Source: Allopusillimonas sp048270225
GTDB taxonomy: Bacteria; Pseudomonadota; Gammaproteobacteria; Burkholderiales; Burkholderiaceae_B
DNA length: 64,000 nt
NCBI GenBank assembly: GCA_048270225.1
Contig: JBLWTG010000003.1
Location: 248,001-312,000 of the forward strand
Reading direction: 5' to 3'
The position numbers were made by a program, and so were the translations under genes. The notes beneath the pieces are model-generated. The model did not search any database and had not been told where the DNA came from. It worked only from the letters and a program-made list of their open reading frames with translations. Positions 26,870-35,548 of this stretch are shown here, in pieces; the first letter of the stretch is position 1, and every line of letters starts with the position of its first letter.

Positions 26870-27952
26870 GTGACATTTCCCGCCCTAAAAAACGATACGC
26901 TGCTGCGCGCGCTGATGCGCCAGCCTGTTTCCTATACGCCCATCTGGCTCATGCGCCAGGCCGGGCGCTATCTGCCTGAATACAACGAAACGCGGGCGCG
27001 TGCCGGCTCCTTCCTGGGGCTGGCGCAGAATCGCGAGTACGCCTGCGAAGTCACGCTGCAGCCCCTGCAGCGCTTTGACCTGGATGCGGCGATCCTGTTT
27101 TCGGACATCCTGACCATCCCCCATGCCATGGGCCTGGGTCTGGACTTCCAGGCGGGCGAAGGGCCACGCTTTGCCCGCCCGGTCCGCCACGAAGACGACG
27201 TCAAGGCACTGCGCGTGCCTGACATGAACGACCTGCGCTATGTCTTTGATGCGGTGTCCCTGATACGCCAGGAGCTCGACGGCAAAGTACCGCTCATCGG
27301 GTTCGCGGGCAGCCCCTGGACGGTTGCCTGTTATATGGTGGAGGGGCAGGGCAGCAAAGAATATCAGCTCATCAAAACCATGCTGTACAGCCGCCCGGAT
27401 TTGCTGCACCGCATTCTTGAGATCAACGCCCAGGCTACCACCCAGTATCTCAATGCCCAGATCGAAGCCGGCGCCCAGGCGGTGATGGTATTCGATAGCT
27501 GGGGAGGCGTGCTGGCCGACGGCTTGTTCCAGGAATTCTCGCTGGCTTATATCCGCAAGGTCGTTCAGGGCCTGAAGCGCGAGCACGACGGTCGTACCGT
27601 GCCTGTTATCGTCTTTACCAAGGGCGGCTACCCCTGGCTGGAGGATATCGCTGCGGTGGGCTGCAACGCGATAGGTCTGGACTGGACGGCCAACATGGCC
27701 AGCGCCCGCCGGCGTGTAGAGGACAAGGTCGCGCTTCAGGGCAATCTGGATCCTATGGCCATGTTTGGCGGCGAGCAGGTGATCCGTGAACAGGCCCGTA
27801 AAGTGATCGATGACTTCGGCGCGGTAGGCGACGGCGGGCATGTCTTTAACTTTGGCCATGGCATCTCGCGCTTTACGCCGCCAGAAGCTGTGGCCGCGCT
27901 TGTAGATGAAGTGCACAGCTACAGCCGCAGCAAACATCAAAGCGACCGCTAA
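26870..27952 (+). CDS. hemE: Uroporphyrinogen decarboxylase
   Basis: 360 residues from GTG 26870, with AAGAGG six bases upstream; an in-frame ATG at 26855 has no ribosome site. It decarboxylates uroporphyrinogen III to coproporphyrinogen III in haem synthesis. Signatures are PIWLMRQAGRYLPEY near the N-terminus, the catalytic aspartate in LFSDILTIPHAMG, and GFAGSPWTVACYMVEG. The first codons follow the family (LKNDTLLRALMRQPV). The preceding regulator may influence it, by position only. Confidence 0.96.
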   Translation: MTFPALKNDTLLRALMRQPVSYTPIWLMRQAGRYLPEYNETRARAGSFLGLAQNREYACEVTLQPLQRFDLDAAILFSDILTIPHAMGLGLDFQAGEGPRFARPVRHEDDVKALRVPDMNDLRYVFDAVSLIRQELDGKVPLIGFAGSPWTVACYMVEGQGSKEYQLIKTMLYSRPDLLHRILEINAQATTQYLNAQIEAGAQAVMVFDSWGGVLADGLFQEFSLAYIRKVVQGLKREHDGRTVPVIVFTKGGYPWLEDIAAVGCNAIGLDWTANMASARRRVEDKVALQGNLDPMAMFGGEQVIREQARKVIDDFGAVGDGGHVFNFGHGISRFTPPEAVAALVDEVHSYSRSKHQSDR

Positions 27953-28254
27953 GCCGCTTTCTATCTGGTTTTCCCGTTCCGAAACCTGAGGTTGTGCACA
28001 GCTTACGGTGCTGCGCACAATTCCTTTCATTTTCTAAGTTACTATTTTGTTAAATCAATTAAGCTATTGATTTTATTGTAAAAATAACAGTGCTTTAACT
28101 AGGAATGGCAATCTGTCCGTTATGATGCCTTGACTTTCCCCAGGCTTGTCCACGAGATTTTCCCCAAAGTTATCCACAGACCGTCACATAGCCATCATAA
28201 AGTGCGCAACCATGCGCTTTTCCGTCCTTAAGCAAGAATTTACTTTAACTTTAC
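27953..28254. other. hemE-priA gap: AT-rich segment with DnaA-box-like sites
   Basis: A 302-bp non-coding stretch, the most AT-rich in the window around 28040-28090. It contains a perfect DnaA-box consensus TTATCCACA at 28170-28178, a near match TTGTCCACG at 28146-28154, TTGTGCACA at 27992-28000 and, inverted, TGCGCACAA at 28012-28020. An inverted repeat AAATCAAT/ATTGATTT lies in the AT-rich part. It must hold the priA promoter. Whether DnaA binds is untested. Confidence 0.5.
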
Positions 28255-30366
28255 ATGTCCGAATCCCCCCCCCCTGTGAGCAATGACGCCTCCGCCTGCG
28301 GTCAGCGTGTGGCGAGCACCGCATGGGTAAGGGTGGCGCTCGATGTGCCCTTGCATGGTTTGTTCGATTACCGGGCCACGAGCCAGGTGCCTATAGGAAC
28401 GCGCGTGATTGTCCCGTTCGGCAGGCGCAAGCTGATAGGAGTTGTGGTCGATCACCCTGCGGAACCGGCGCTTGCACCCGAGAAGCTGCGCGACGTCGAA
28501 CAGGTGCTGGACGACACGCCGCCGTTTCCACAAGACTGGATCCGCCTGGCCCGTTTCGCCGCGTATTATTATCAGCGGCCTTTGGGTGAGGTCATGCTGC
28601 CTACACTCCCGGTGCCCTTGCGGCGGGTGTCGGCTTATCAAGGCAAGCGCTCGGCCGGCGGGCCGGTGCAGCGGATGGATAAACGGCCCGGCGCTGCTGG
28701 CCCCGAGGTCCAGGCGGATTGCGCGCCTGAACTCAATGCTGAGCAACTGCACGCTGCCCAGGCCATCGCGGCACTCACGGCGCACAAAGCGGTGTTGCTG
28801 CATGGGGTGACAGGCAGCGGCAAGACCGAGGTCTATCTGCATGCCGCCCAGGCGGTGCTGGCGCAGGGGCGCCAGGTGCTGTTCATGGTGCCCGAAATCA
28901 ACCTTACTCCCCAGCTCGAGCGATCTTTGCGCGCGCGGCTGTCGGGACTTGCCGGCGCGGGTACGGTGGCGGTGCTGCACAGCGGGCTCGCCGATGGAGA
29001 GCGTCTGCGCGCCTGGATGAGCATACAGCGGGGCCAGGCCAGAGTGCTGCTGGGCACCCGCCTGTCGGTATTCGCGCCTATGCCAGAGCTGGGGCTGATC
29101 ATCGTCGACGAAGAACACGATACCTCTTACAAACAACAGGAAGGCCTGCGCTATTCCGCGCGTGATCTGGCGGTCTGGCGCGCCCGCGACCTGGATATCC
29201 CTGTCGTGCTAGGGTCGGCCACGCCTTCGCTGGAAACCTGGCGGCATGCAGAAAGTGGTCATTACCTGCGTTTCACCTTGGCCCAACGTGCCCGGGCAGT
29301 GGAACTGCCTCATATTCGCCTGGTGGATACGCGGCGCCTGGTGATGGAGCAGGGGTTCTCGCCGCAGTTGATCGAGGCCATGGGCAAGCGCCTGGAGGCA
29401 GGCGAGCAAACACTGATCTACCTGAATCGGCGAGGTTATGCGCCAGTACTCAATTGCGCTTCTTGCGGGTGGGTAAGCCAGTGTCCGCGGTGTACCGCCT
29501 ATGCTGTCCTGCATAAGGGCGGCCATCGCCACAACTATCTGCAATGTCACCATTGCGGCTACCAGGCCAGGGTGCCCCGTTCCTGCCCCGACTGCGGCGA
29601 CCAGGATCTCAAGCCCATGGGTCGTGGCACGCAACGGGTCGAAGAGCACCTGGCGGCGCTCTTCCCTGACGCGCGCGTAGCCCGTATCGACGCGGACAGC
29701 ACGCGCCTGAAAGGCAGCGCACAGGCCCTGTTCTCTAAAGTCCATGCGGGCGAGGTCGATATTCTGGTCGGCACGCAGATGGTCGCCAAGGGCCATGATT
29801 TCACCGGACTTGGCCTGGTGGGTGTGCTCAATGCGGATGCCATGCTGTTTGCGCAGGATTTTCGGGCGCCTGAGCGTCTGTTTGCGCAATTGATGCAGGT
29901 TGCCGGACGGGCAGGTCGGCATGTCAAGGGCGGGGAGGTAATCATTCAGACCGACTACCCCGAGCAGTCGGTGTATCAGGCGCTGCTGCGGCACGATTAT
30001 CCGGGTTTCGCCAATTATGGGCTTGCCGAACGTGAAGCAGTGGGGCTGCCTCCATACGCCTATCAGGCACTGCTGACTGCCGAGGCCAGGGAACTGGCCG
30101 ATGCGCTGGCGTTTCTGGCGGGCGCGCGCAGCCTGCCCGAGCAGAATGGCGGCCGTTACCCCACCGCATCGGCCATTACGCTTTATGATCCGGTACCCCT
30201 GCGGGTTGTACGCGTCGCGCATGTGGAAAGGGCGCAGTTGCTGGTAGAGAGCGCCAGTCGTCCTGCCTTGCAGCAGTTCCTGTCGACTTGGTCCCAGGAG
30301 CTTCCCGACTTTGCCCGCGGTTTCAAGGTCCGTTATCACCTCGAAGTCGATCCTCTCGAAATATGA
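28255..30366 (+). CDS. priA: Primosomal replication restart helicase PriA
   Basis: 703 residues. It reloads the replisome at stalled forks. N-terminal 3'-DNA-end-binding domain (VPLHGLFDYRA), Walker A GVTGSGKTEVYLHA, DEEH box IIVDEEHDTSYKQQEG, and the zinc-binding cysteines CASCGWVSQCPRC and CHHCGYQ...CPDC are all present. Codons 4-7 lie in a run of ten C (28265-28274). There is no ribosome site before the ATG, and a GTG at 28276, just after the run, could be an alternative start. rep overlaps its stop, coupling two fork helicases. Confidence 0.96.
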   Translation: MSESPPPVSNDASACGQRVASTAWVRVALDVPLHGLFDYRATSQVPIGTRVIVPFGRRKLIGVVVDHPAEPALAPEKLRDVEQVLDDTPPFPQDWIRLARFAAYYYQRPLGEVMLPTLPVPLRRVSAYQGKRSAGGPVQRMDKRPGAAGPEVQADCAPELNAEQLHAAQAIAALTAHKAVLLHGVTGSGKTEVYLHAAQAVLAQGRQVLFMVPEINLTPQLERSLRARLSGLAGAGTVAVLHSGLADGERLRAWMSIQRGQARVLLGTRLSVFAPMPELGLIIVDEEHDTSYKQQEGLRYSARDLAVWRARDLDIPVVLGSATPSLETWRHAESGHYLRFTLAQRARAVELPHIRLVDTRRLVMEQGFSPQLIEAMGKRLEAGEQTLIYLNRRGYAPVLNCASCGWVSQCPRCTAYAVLHKGGHRHNYLQCHHCGYQARVPRSCPDCGDQDLKPMGRGTQRVEEHLAALFPDARVARIDADSTRLKGSAQALFSKVHAGEVDILVGTQMVAKGHDFTGLGLVGVLNADAMLFAQDFRAPERLFAQLMQVAGRAGRHVKGGEVIIQTDYPEQSVYQALLRHDYPGFANYGLAEREAVGLPPYAYQALLTAEARELADALAFLAGARSLPEQNGGRYPTASAITLYDPVPLRVVRVAHVERAQLLVESASRPALQQFLSTWSQELPDFARGFKVRYHLEVDPLEI

Positions 30367-32525
30367 GCACCACGGATATTCACCTGCAGTCGCGTGGCAA
30401 CACTGTGCCCGCCGACATGAATGCCATGCAGCGGCAGGCGGTGCTTTATCTGGATGGGCCTTGCCTGGTGCTGGCGGGCGCGGGCAGTGGAAAGACGCGG
30501 GTGATCACCCAGAAAATCGCCTACCTGCTGCGTGAGTGCGGGTACCTGGCGCGCAATGTGGTGGCGCTTACGTTTACCAACAAAGCTGCCCGCGAAATGA
30601 ACGAACGGGTCAAGCAACTGGTGGACCCCAAAATGGCGCGTGGGCTGACGGTAAGTACCTTTCATTCGCTGGGCTTGCGATTCCTGAGGGAAGAGGCGGC
30701 GCAGGTGGGGCTCAAGCCCAGGTTTTCCATCCTGGATGCCAACGATGGCCTGGGCATCATCCAGGAGCTGCTGGCCACCACAGACAAGGCGCGCCTGCGG
30801 GCTGTGCAGCAGAATATTTCGCTCTGGAAGAATGCGCTGATGGATCCCGATGCGGCCGAGCGCGCGGCCGCATCGCCCAGCGAAGCGGAAGCGGCCAAGA
30901 TATATCGCAGCTATAGCGCCACGCTGGCAGCCTATCAGGCCGTGGATTTCGATGACCTCATTCGGTTGCCGGCGATGTTGCTGCAGGAGAATGAAGACGT
31001 CCGCCGTCGCTGGCAGGCACGTGTGCATTACCTGCTGGTTGACGAGTACCAGGACACCAATGTATGCCAGTATCGCCTAGTGCAGTGGCTGACCGGCGGG
31101 CGGTCTCAGTTTACCGCGGTAGGTGACGATGACCAGGCCATCTATGCCTGGCGCGGCGCGACGGTCGAAAATCTGTCCAACCTGACCAGCGACTATCCCG
31201 GCCTGAAAATCATCAAGCTCGAACAGAACTATCGCTCGGTACAGCGCATATTGTCAGCGGCGAACAGGGTGATCGGCCATAACCCCAATATTTTCGGCAA
31301 AAAGCTCTGGTCCGATCTTGGCGTGGGCGAGCCCATACAGGTGACTCCCATGGCCAACGAAGAGGCTGAGGCGGAGTCGATAGCCATGCGGCTGTCGGCG
31401 GCGCGATTCGAGCGGCGTGCCGAATGGCGGGATTTTGCCGTGCTCTACCGGAGCAATCACCAGGCCCGGACGCTGGAGCAGGCGCTGCGCAACCTGCATA
31501 TTCCCTACACGATATCGGGTGGCCAGAGTTTTTTCGAAAAACCCGAGATCCGGGATGTGCTGTCCTATATCCGGCTGATTGCCAACGACGACGACGACCC
31601 TGCTTTTATACGCGCGGTCACCACGCCCAAGCGCGGCATTGGCCAGGCCACCCTGCAAGTGCTGGGACAGTTCGCCGCAGAGCATCACCTGTCCCTGTTC
31701 GCTGCGATCTTCGAGATCGGCGAGGCGGATGGGATGTCGGCGCGGCAGTTGGAGCCTTTGCAGGTATTTGGCCAGTTCATACAGCGGCTGCAGCAGCGCG
31801 CTGGGCATAAAGGCGCCGCACGTTCCCTGCCTGCCCCCGCGCAGGCAACGCTGTCCGTATTGGATCCGCAGGCGCTGGGCGATGCAGTAGGGGTGGATGG
31901 CGCCCAGGAGGATTCCGCAGGCGCTGTGCTGGACGATCTGCTCAACACGATCCAGTATGAGCGCTATCTGTACGATACGCTGGAAGAGCGGCCCGCCCAG
32001 AATCGCTGGCAGAACGTGCTGGAACTGACAGGCTGGCTCAAGCGCAAGGCCGAGGAAGACGAGCTGACCTTGATCGAGCTGGCCCAGCATGTGGCGCTGG
32101 TCACGATGCTGGAGCGCGGCGATGAAGACGACCCTGATGCGGTCAAGCTTTCCACGCTGCATGCCTCCAAAGGGCTGGAATATCCGCATGTGTATCTGGC
32201 CGGAGTGGAGGAAGGGCTGTTGCCGCATTTGGGCCGGGACGACGAAGATACCGATCCGGACAAGGCGGCGGAAGTCCTGGCTTCCCGGATACAGGAAGAA
32301 CGCAGGTTGATGTATGTGGGTATTACCCGGGCTCGTCGCAGTCTGCACCTGACCTGGTGCAAGAAGCGCCGGCGCGCGCGCGAAGATCTGATCCGCGAGC
32401 CATCTCGCTTTATCGAGGAAATGGGGCTGGCGCAGCCGACGGAAGGGGGCGAGCCTGCCCAGGACAGCAGCCTTAGCCCGAAAGAGCGGCTGGGTATGCT
32501 CAAGGCCTTGTTGAACAAGCCTTAG
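30363..32525 (+). CDS. rep: ATP-dependent DNA helicase Rep (UvrD/Rep family)
   Basis: 720 residues from the ATG that overlaps the priA stop (ATGA); E. coli Rep is 673. Superfamily 1A motifs: Walker A LVLAGAGSGKTRVIT, Ia TFTNKAAREM, II LLVDEYQDTN, III GDDDQAIYAWRG, IV EQNYRS, VI GITRARRSLHL. The segment CGYLARNVVALTFTNKAA and VSTFHSLG match Rep better than UvrD. It unwinds 3'-5' and clears proteins ahead of the fork. A ~60-residue insertion rich in Ala/Gln (around residue 500) explains most of the extra length. Confidence 0.94.
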   Translation: MSTTDIHLQSRGNTVPADMNAMQRQAVLYLDGPCLVLAGAGSGKTRVITQKIAYLLRECGYLARNVVALTFTNKAAREMNERVKQLVDPKMARGLTVSTFHSLGLRFLREEAAQVGLKPRFSILDANDGLGIIQELLATTDKARLRAVQQNISLWKNALMDPDAAERAAASPSEAEAAKIYRSYSATLAAYQAVDFDDLIRLPAMLLQENEDVRRRWQARVHYLLVDEYQDTNVCQYRLVQWLTGGRSQFTAVGDDDQAIYAWRGATVENLSNLTSDYPGLKIIKLEQNYRSVQRILSAANRVIGHNPNIFGKKLWSDLGVGEPIQVTPMANEEAEAESIAMRLSAARFERRAEWRDFAVLYRSNHQARTLEQALRNLHIPYTISGGQSFFEKPEIRDVLSYIRLIANDDDDPAFIRAVTTPKRGIGQATLQVLGQFAAEHHLSLFAAIFEIGEADGMSARQLEPLQVFGQFIQRLQQRAGHKGAARSLPAPAQATLSVLDPQALGDAVGVDGAQEDSAGAVLDDLLNTIQYERYLYDTLEERPAQNRWQNVLELTGWLKRKAEEDELTLIELAQHVALVTMLERGDEDDPDAVKLSTLHASKGLEYPHVYLAGVEEGLLPHLGRDDEDTDPDKAAEVLASRIQEERRLMYVGITRARRSLHLTWCKKRRRAREDLIREPSRFIEEMGLAQPTEGGEPAQDSSLSPKERLGMLKALLNKP

Positions 32526-32600
32526 CCTTTGAGCGGCGCAGGACTGCGTGCTATGGCACCTTGCTGCCAGCCGCCTGGTTTTTGGGCGCACTGGCGCCGC

Positions 32601-32629
32601 AAAAAATAAAAGCCTGCCGAAACGGCAGG
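32601..32629 (-). terminator. Terminator of the 77-residue protein gene
   Basis: GCCTGCCG/CGGCAGGC with an AAA loop; on the minus strand it is followed by TTTTATTTTTT. It lies 69 bp past the stop of the small gene and faces rep, and is a poor terminator in the rep direction. Confidence 0.85.
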
Positions 32630-32697
32630 CCTTACAACCCGAAAACTGCTGGCTTGTGAGGGATCGCCCGGCGGCAATCCCAGCCTTTCAATCTTGC

Positions 32698-32931
32698 TTA
32701 CCAATGCGCGCCGGTGAAACGGCTGTCTTTTGCGCGGGCGTCATTCAGTGCCACAGTGACGTCGATCACGTAGTTCCAGAACGAAACCACGAGATTTTTC
32801 ACGCCGATCGCTGCGCTTTTACCGAGCTGGGCAATGGAAGTCGATTCACCTTGGGAGAGTTCCTGACGCATCAGGTCGCGCTCCAGGGCGTCGCTTAAAC
32901 GGGTATTTGGGTTTAAAGCGGAAACCGACAT
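32698..32931 (-). CDS. Small protein of unknown function (77 residues)
   Basis: I do not recognise a family. The protein has no cysteine, an N-terminal polar part with SDALERDLMRQEL, and a long amphipathic to hydrophobic stretch (GVKNLVVSFWNYVIDVTVAL) that could lie on a membrane or pack in an oligomer. Its expression signals are unusually good: TATAAT -10, an AGGTGAGG ribosome site six bases before ATG, and its own terminator. Two dyads AGGGT-NN-ACCCT cover the promoter. This points to a real, strongly regulated gene, not a random frame. Confidence 0.75.
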   Translation of the reverse strand: MSVSALNPNTRLSDALERDLMRQELSQGESTSIAQLGKSAAIGVKNLVVSFWNYVIDVTVALNDARAKDSRFTGAHW

Positions 32932-32986
32932 AATTTACCTCACCTTTCAATGTGCCGACAAACAACATGTTTGGCTGACATGAATC

Positions 32987-33027
32987 ATTATAGGGTAAAC
33001 CCTTAATCAAAGGCAAGGGTTTACCCT
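32987..33027 (-). promoter_or_regulatory. Promoter overlapped by two AGGGT-N2-ACCCT operators
   Basis: On the minus strand TATAAT (32992-32987) lies 18 bp from TTGCCT (33016-33011 region). Two dyads, AGGGTAAACCCT (32992-33003) and AGGGTTTACCCT (33016-33027), are centred 24 bp apart and together form a perfect 13-bp inverted repeat (32992-33004 with 33015-33027). One dyad touches the -10 and the other the -35, so binding of a dimeric repressor to both would block transcription. The regulator is not identified. Confidence 0.7.
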
Positions 33028-33048
33028 AATTCGATGATTTGGTGTGGT

Positions 33049-34050
33049 TTATTTGCTGTATTGCACAAATTTGTCGCCTAGGGCGGCATAGGCCTGGCGG
33101 TATTCCTTCCTGAGCCTGTTCACGATCGCAGACATGGGCTCGATGGCCTCTATACTGCCCACGCCCTGGCCTGCGCTCCAGATATCGCGCCAGGGTTTGC
33201 TCTGGGCGCTGGAAGGCGCCGTGACGGACTCAAGTCCCGCCTGGCTGTCGGGGTCGGGGCGTATCAGGCCGTCCGGGTCCAATCCTGCCTGCGCGATGCT
33301 GGTGCGCAGATAGTTGCCGGGAATGCCGGTGAAATAAGGGGTATAGACAATATCGCTCGCCTGGGACTGGGTGAGCATGTCTTTGTAGGCCTGTTGCGCG
33401 CGTGCTTCGGTGCTGGCGATGAACCGGGTGCCTATATAGGCAAAGTCCGCGCCCATGGCGCGCGCGGCCAGGATATCCTCGCCGCGCGAGATCGCTCCGG
33501 ACAGCACGATGGGGCCATCGAATATTCTGCGGACCTCTCCGAGGAGCGCAAAAGGGCTCAGGGTGCCTGCGTGGCCGCCGGCGCCCGCGCAGACGAGAAT
33601 GAGTCCGTCCACACCGGCGTCGATGGCCTTGCGCGCGTGTCGCAGTGTGGTTACGTCATGGAACACCTTGCCGCCCCAGGCGTGCACGGTCTCAACAATT
33701 TTGCCGGGCGCGCGCAGGCTGGTAATGATCAGCGGCACCTTGTGCTCGGCGCAGACTTCCATGTCCTGCTGCAGACGTTCGTTGGAGGCATGGATGATAT
33801 GGTTGATCGCGTAGGGCGAAATAATGTGATCGGGCTCGCGTTGCCTGAGCGCAGCCAGCGAGGTTTCTATCTCTGTCAGCCATTTTGTCAGGTCCGCCTG
33901 AGGGCGGGCGTTCAGGGCAGGCATGGCGCCGATGATGCCGCTGGCGCATTGCGCCACGACCAGTTCGGGCCCTGAAACGATAAACATGGGAGCAGACATG
34001 ACGGGCAGCGCCATCTGCCGGTACAGCGTGTCGACCAATGGGTGGGGCAT
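33049..34050 (-). CDS. Nitronate monooxygenase family protein
   Basis: 333 residues from the ATG with GGAGA upstream; the longer frame to 34197 lacks support. FMN-dependent TIM barrel: ALPVMSAPMFIVSG at the N-terminus, the glycine-rich phosphate-binding LVCAGAGGHAGTLSPF and ADFAYIGTRFIAS. Enzymes of this group oxidise nitronates or, in some cases, act as enoyl reductases. The exact substrate is not predictable. Divergent from the CoA-transferase gene with 228 bp between, which must hold both promoters; I see no clear motif there. Confidence 0.88.
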   Translation of the reverse strand: MPHPLVDTLYRQMALPVMSAPMFIVSGPELVVAQCASGIIGAMPALNARPQADLTKWLTEIETSLAALRQREPDHIISPYAINHIIHASNERLQQDMEVCAEHKVPLIITSLRAPGKIVETVHAWGGKVFHDVTTLRHARKAIDAGVDGLILVCAGAGGHAGTLSPFALLGEVRRIFDGPIVLSGAISRGEDILAARAMGADFAYIGTRFIASTEARAQQAYKDMLTQSQASDIVYTPYFTGIPGNYLRTSIAQAGLDPDGLIRPDPDSQAGLESVTAPSSAQSKPWRDIWSAGQGVGSIEAIEPMSAIVNRLRKEYRQAYAALGDKFVQYSK

Positions 34051-34278
34051 GGATGTGTCTCCGTTCAACAGTAAATGCCACGGCATCAGTGCAGTGAGCG
34101 GCGCCGACGGGCCTGGAGGCACCGTGGCGCCATCGTGCCGCAGTTGAGCCAGTACACCGCATTCTAGGGCGAAACTGCCGTAAATCCAGTGCGGCATGCC
34201 TGCTCTGCTAAGAGGTCTGTGGAGCGTTACCGCACTTAATCAGGCAAAATGCTGGTTTTACCTTAGAGTCCGCCTGCC

Positions 34279-35505
34279 ATGTCGTCCTTACGCTCCGCCC
34301 CTCTGACCGGTATCAAGGTTCTGGATCTGTCCCGTGTCCTGGCGGGCCCGTGGTGTACGCAGAATCTGGCCGATCTGGGCGCGGAAGTCACCAAGATAGA
34401 GCGTCCGGGCTCAGGCGACGATACGCGTGGCTGGGGGCCGCCCTATATCAAGGATGAGCAGGGCCAGGATACAGGCGAAGCAGCCTATTACGCCAGCGCC
34501 AACCGCGGCAAGCAATCCGTGGCGCTTGATATCGCCAGCCCGCGCGGCGCCGAGCTGGTGCGAGAACTGGCCATGCAGAGCGACATTCTGGTCGAGAATT
34601 TCAAGGTTGGCGGCTTGCGCAAGTATGGTCTGGACTACGACAGCATCAAGGCCATCAATCCGGCGATCATTTATTGCTCCATCACAGGATTTGGCCAGAG
34701 CGGACCCTACGCCAAGCGGCCCGGCTACGATTTCATGATCCAGGGCATGGGCGGCCTGATGAGCATCACCGGAGAACGGGACGATCTGCCCGGCGGCGGC
34801 CCGCAAAAGGCGGGTGTGGCAGTTGCCGACCTGATGACAGGCATGTACGCGACAGTGGGCGTGCTGGCCGCGCTGCACGAACGCAGTCGCAGCGGGCTGG
34901 GGCAGCATATCGACATGGCGCTGCTGGATTGCCAGGTGGCCATGCTCGCCAACCAGAACCTGAACTTCATGACCACCGGCGTTTCGCCCAGGCGCGCCGG
35001 CAATGCCCATCAAAATCTGGTGCCCTATCAGGTGTTTGCGGCGGCCGACGGGCATCTTATCGTGGCCGTGGGCAATGATGGCCAGTTTCGCGCCTACTGC
35101 GGCGTGATCGGCAGGCCGGGGCTTGCCGATGATGTGCGTTTCAGCACCAATCCCAATCGCGTGATACATCGCGATCTGCTGGTGCCTATGTTGACCGATG
35201 CCATGAAACTGCAAAGCCGGGATCACTGGCTGGCGGAACTGGAGCGCGCAGGCGTGCCTGCAGGGCCCATCAATACGATAGATGAGGTCTATGAGGATCC
35301 GCAGGTCAAGGAGCGCGGCATGCGCCAGACGCTGCCGCACAGCAGCGCGGGCGTGGCGCCGATTTGCGCCAGCCCGCTCAAGCTGTCCGGCAGTCCGGTT
35401 TCCTACCGGCATGCGGCGCCATTGCTGGGCGAGCATACCGAAAAGGTCTTGAGCGAACGCCTGGGCCTGTCGGTCGAGGAAATCAGACAGATTATTGCGC
35501 AATAA
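34279..35505 (+). CDS. CaiB/BaiF-type (family III) CoA-transferase
   Basis: 408 residues. It moves CoA between carboxylic acids. Signatures: LDLSRVLAGPWCTQNLADLG at the N-terminus, SITGFGQSGPYAKRPGYD, the catalytic aspartate in AVADLMTGMYA, and SGLGQHIDMALLD. The next gene encodes a 3-hydroxyacyl-CoA dehydrogenase 43 bp downstream, so the pair likely activates and oxidises an organic acid. The acid is unknown. Confidence 0.93.
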   Translation: MSSLRSAPLTGIKVLDLSRVLAGPWCTQNLADLGAEVTKIERPGSGDDTRGWGPPYIKDEQGQDTGEAAYYASANRGKQSVALDIASPRGAELVRELAMQSDILVENFKVGGLRKYGLDYDSIKAINPAIIYCSITGFGQSGPYAKRPGYDFMIQGMGGLMSITGERDDLPGGGPQKAGVAVADLMTGMYATVGVLAALHERSRSGLGQHIDMALLDCQVAMLANQNLNFMTTGVSPRRAGNAHQNLVPYQVFAAADGHLIVAVGNDGQFRAYCGVIGRPGLADDVRFSTNPNRVIHRDLLVPMLTDAMKLQSRDHWLAELERAGVPAGPINTIDEVYEDPQVKERGMRQTLPHSSAGVAPICASPLKLSGSPVSYRHAAPLLGEHTEKVLSERLGLSVEEIRQIIAQ

Positions 35506-35548
35506 GAGGCGTCTCCCGCGAGGCGCGCTTTATCAGATGGAGATGACA

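Noticed and set aside
27953..28254. Chromosomal origin of replication
   Set aside because: One perfect DnaA box and AT richness are suggestive, but dnaA, parAB or gidA are not adjacent and skew cannot be computed; kept only as a DnaA-site finding.
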